Positions 63,715-64,000 of a stretch of DNA of 64,000 nucleotides are shown here, piece by piece (position 1 is the first letter of the stretch; every line of letters begins with the position of its first letter). Below the pieces are notes generated by a model. The model made no database searches, was not told the origin of the DNA, and saw nothing but the letters and a program-made list of their open reading frames with translations. Source of the stretch: Pseudomonas sp. UBA5706 (lineage in GTDB: Bacteria; Pseudomonadota; Gammaproteobacteria; Pseudomonadales; Pseudomonadaceae); assembly GCF_002419965.1 (NCBI RefSeq), contig NZ_DIHC01000033.1:92175-156174 (forward strand). The letters run 5' to 3'. Made by a program: the position numbers and the translations under genes.

Positions 63715-64000
63715 TCAGTTGAACAGACTGTAAAAGAACATGCGAATGCTGTCCCACAGGCGGCGGAAGATACCACCTTCTTCGACGGCGTCCATGGCAA
63801 TGAGATTAGCGGTGCGCACGACTTTGTCTTCCAGCTTCACATCGACCTGACCAATCACGTCACCCTTGGCGATAGGAGCGACCAGTTTCGGGTTGATGGT
63901 CATGCTGGCGGTGAGCTTCTTGATTTCGCCTTTGGGCATGGTCATGGACAGATCGTCAGCCAAGCCAGCTTTGACCTGACGCTCGGTGCCTTTCCAGACA
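63715..64000 (-). CDS. dacA: D-alanyl-D-alanine carboxypeptidase (PBP5/6), C-terminal part
   Basis: Only the last 95 codons are inside the window; the rest, including the SxxK active site, lies beyond 64000. The visible part reads VWKGTERQVKAGL, then the beta-rich C-terminal domain of PBP5/6, and ends with an amphipathic membrane-anchoring helix (RRLWDSIRMFFYSLFN). Trims D-Ala from peptidoglycan stem peptides. Order dacA-ybeD-lipB-lipA is conserved. Confidence 0.92.
   Translation of the reverse strand, partial: VWKGTERQVKAGLADDLSMTMPKGEIKKLTASMTINPKLVAPIAKGDVIGQVDVKLEDKVVRTANLIAMDAVEEGGIFRRLWDSIRMFFYSLFN

Overview
The window is from a Pseudomonas chromosome, most probably of the P. syringae group. 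The right half keeps the gene order I recall from P. aeruginosa: fieF, an Lrp-type regulator, rluE, amn, an aidB-like gene, ladS, thiD-thiE-hemL, miaB-phoH-ybeY-corC-lnt, leuS-lptE-holA, a lytic transglycosylase and lipA-lipB-ybeD-dacA. Two features point to the syringae group: a ladS product that ends after its kinase domain, and short intergenic palindromes of the GTTCCCACGC type. No rRNA, tRNA or CRISPR array was seen.

Positions 1-16135 are accessory DNA. They hold an SF2 DEAH helicase cut by the window edge (1-2369, minus), the scar of an IS3-type transposase, and a minus-strand operon 8437-2701 with a polyamine-type ABC transporter and a class III aminotransferase, faced by an Xre-cupin regulator. 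Then come a HEPN-type protein, a LysR regulator with a cupin dioxygenase, an Xre-ImmA/IrrE metallopeptidase with a tightly coupled unknown partner (12225-14059), and two unrecognised genes (14551-15884). This stretch ends inside hrpB: only its first ~125 codons remain (16507 to about 16135), so a recombination junction destroyed the gene.

Positions 16698-29033 form an aromatic or alicyclic catabolic island. A six-gene minus-strand operon encodes three short-chain dehydrogenases, a NIPSNAP protein, a 3-ketosteroid-dehydrogenase-like flavoprotein and an OprD porin. It is divergent from an aromatic-acid-type MFS transporter, followed by GntR and IclR regulators and then hmgA-fahA, the central homogentisate pathway without maiA. 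Matching 6-5-6 inverted repeats lie in front of hmgA and in the transporter/SDR divergent promoter, which suggests that the IclR protein controls both. I infer a pathway that oxidises and aromatises a ring compound into homogentisate.

Positions 29194-33231 hold a hybrid sensor kinase and a GAF-EAL c-di-GMP phosphodiesterase. From 33331 the window is core genome: cation efflux, a glutamine-rich exported protein, tRNA/rRNA modification, purine, thiamine and haem synthesis, envelope biogenesis (lnt, lptE, transglycosylase, dacA), DNA polymerase III delta, ribosome rescue (arfA, with a hairpin inside its reading frame) and lipoate synthesis.
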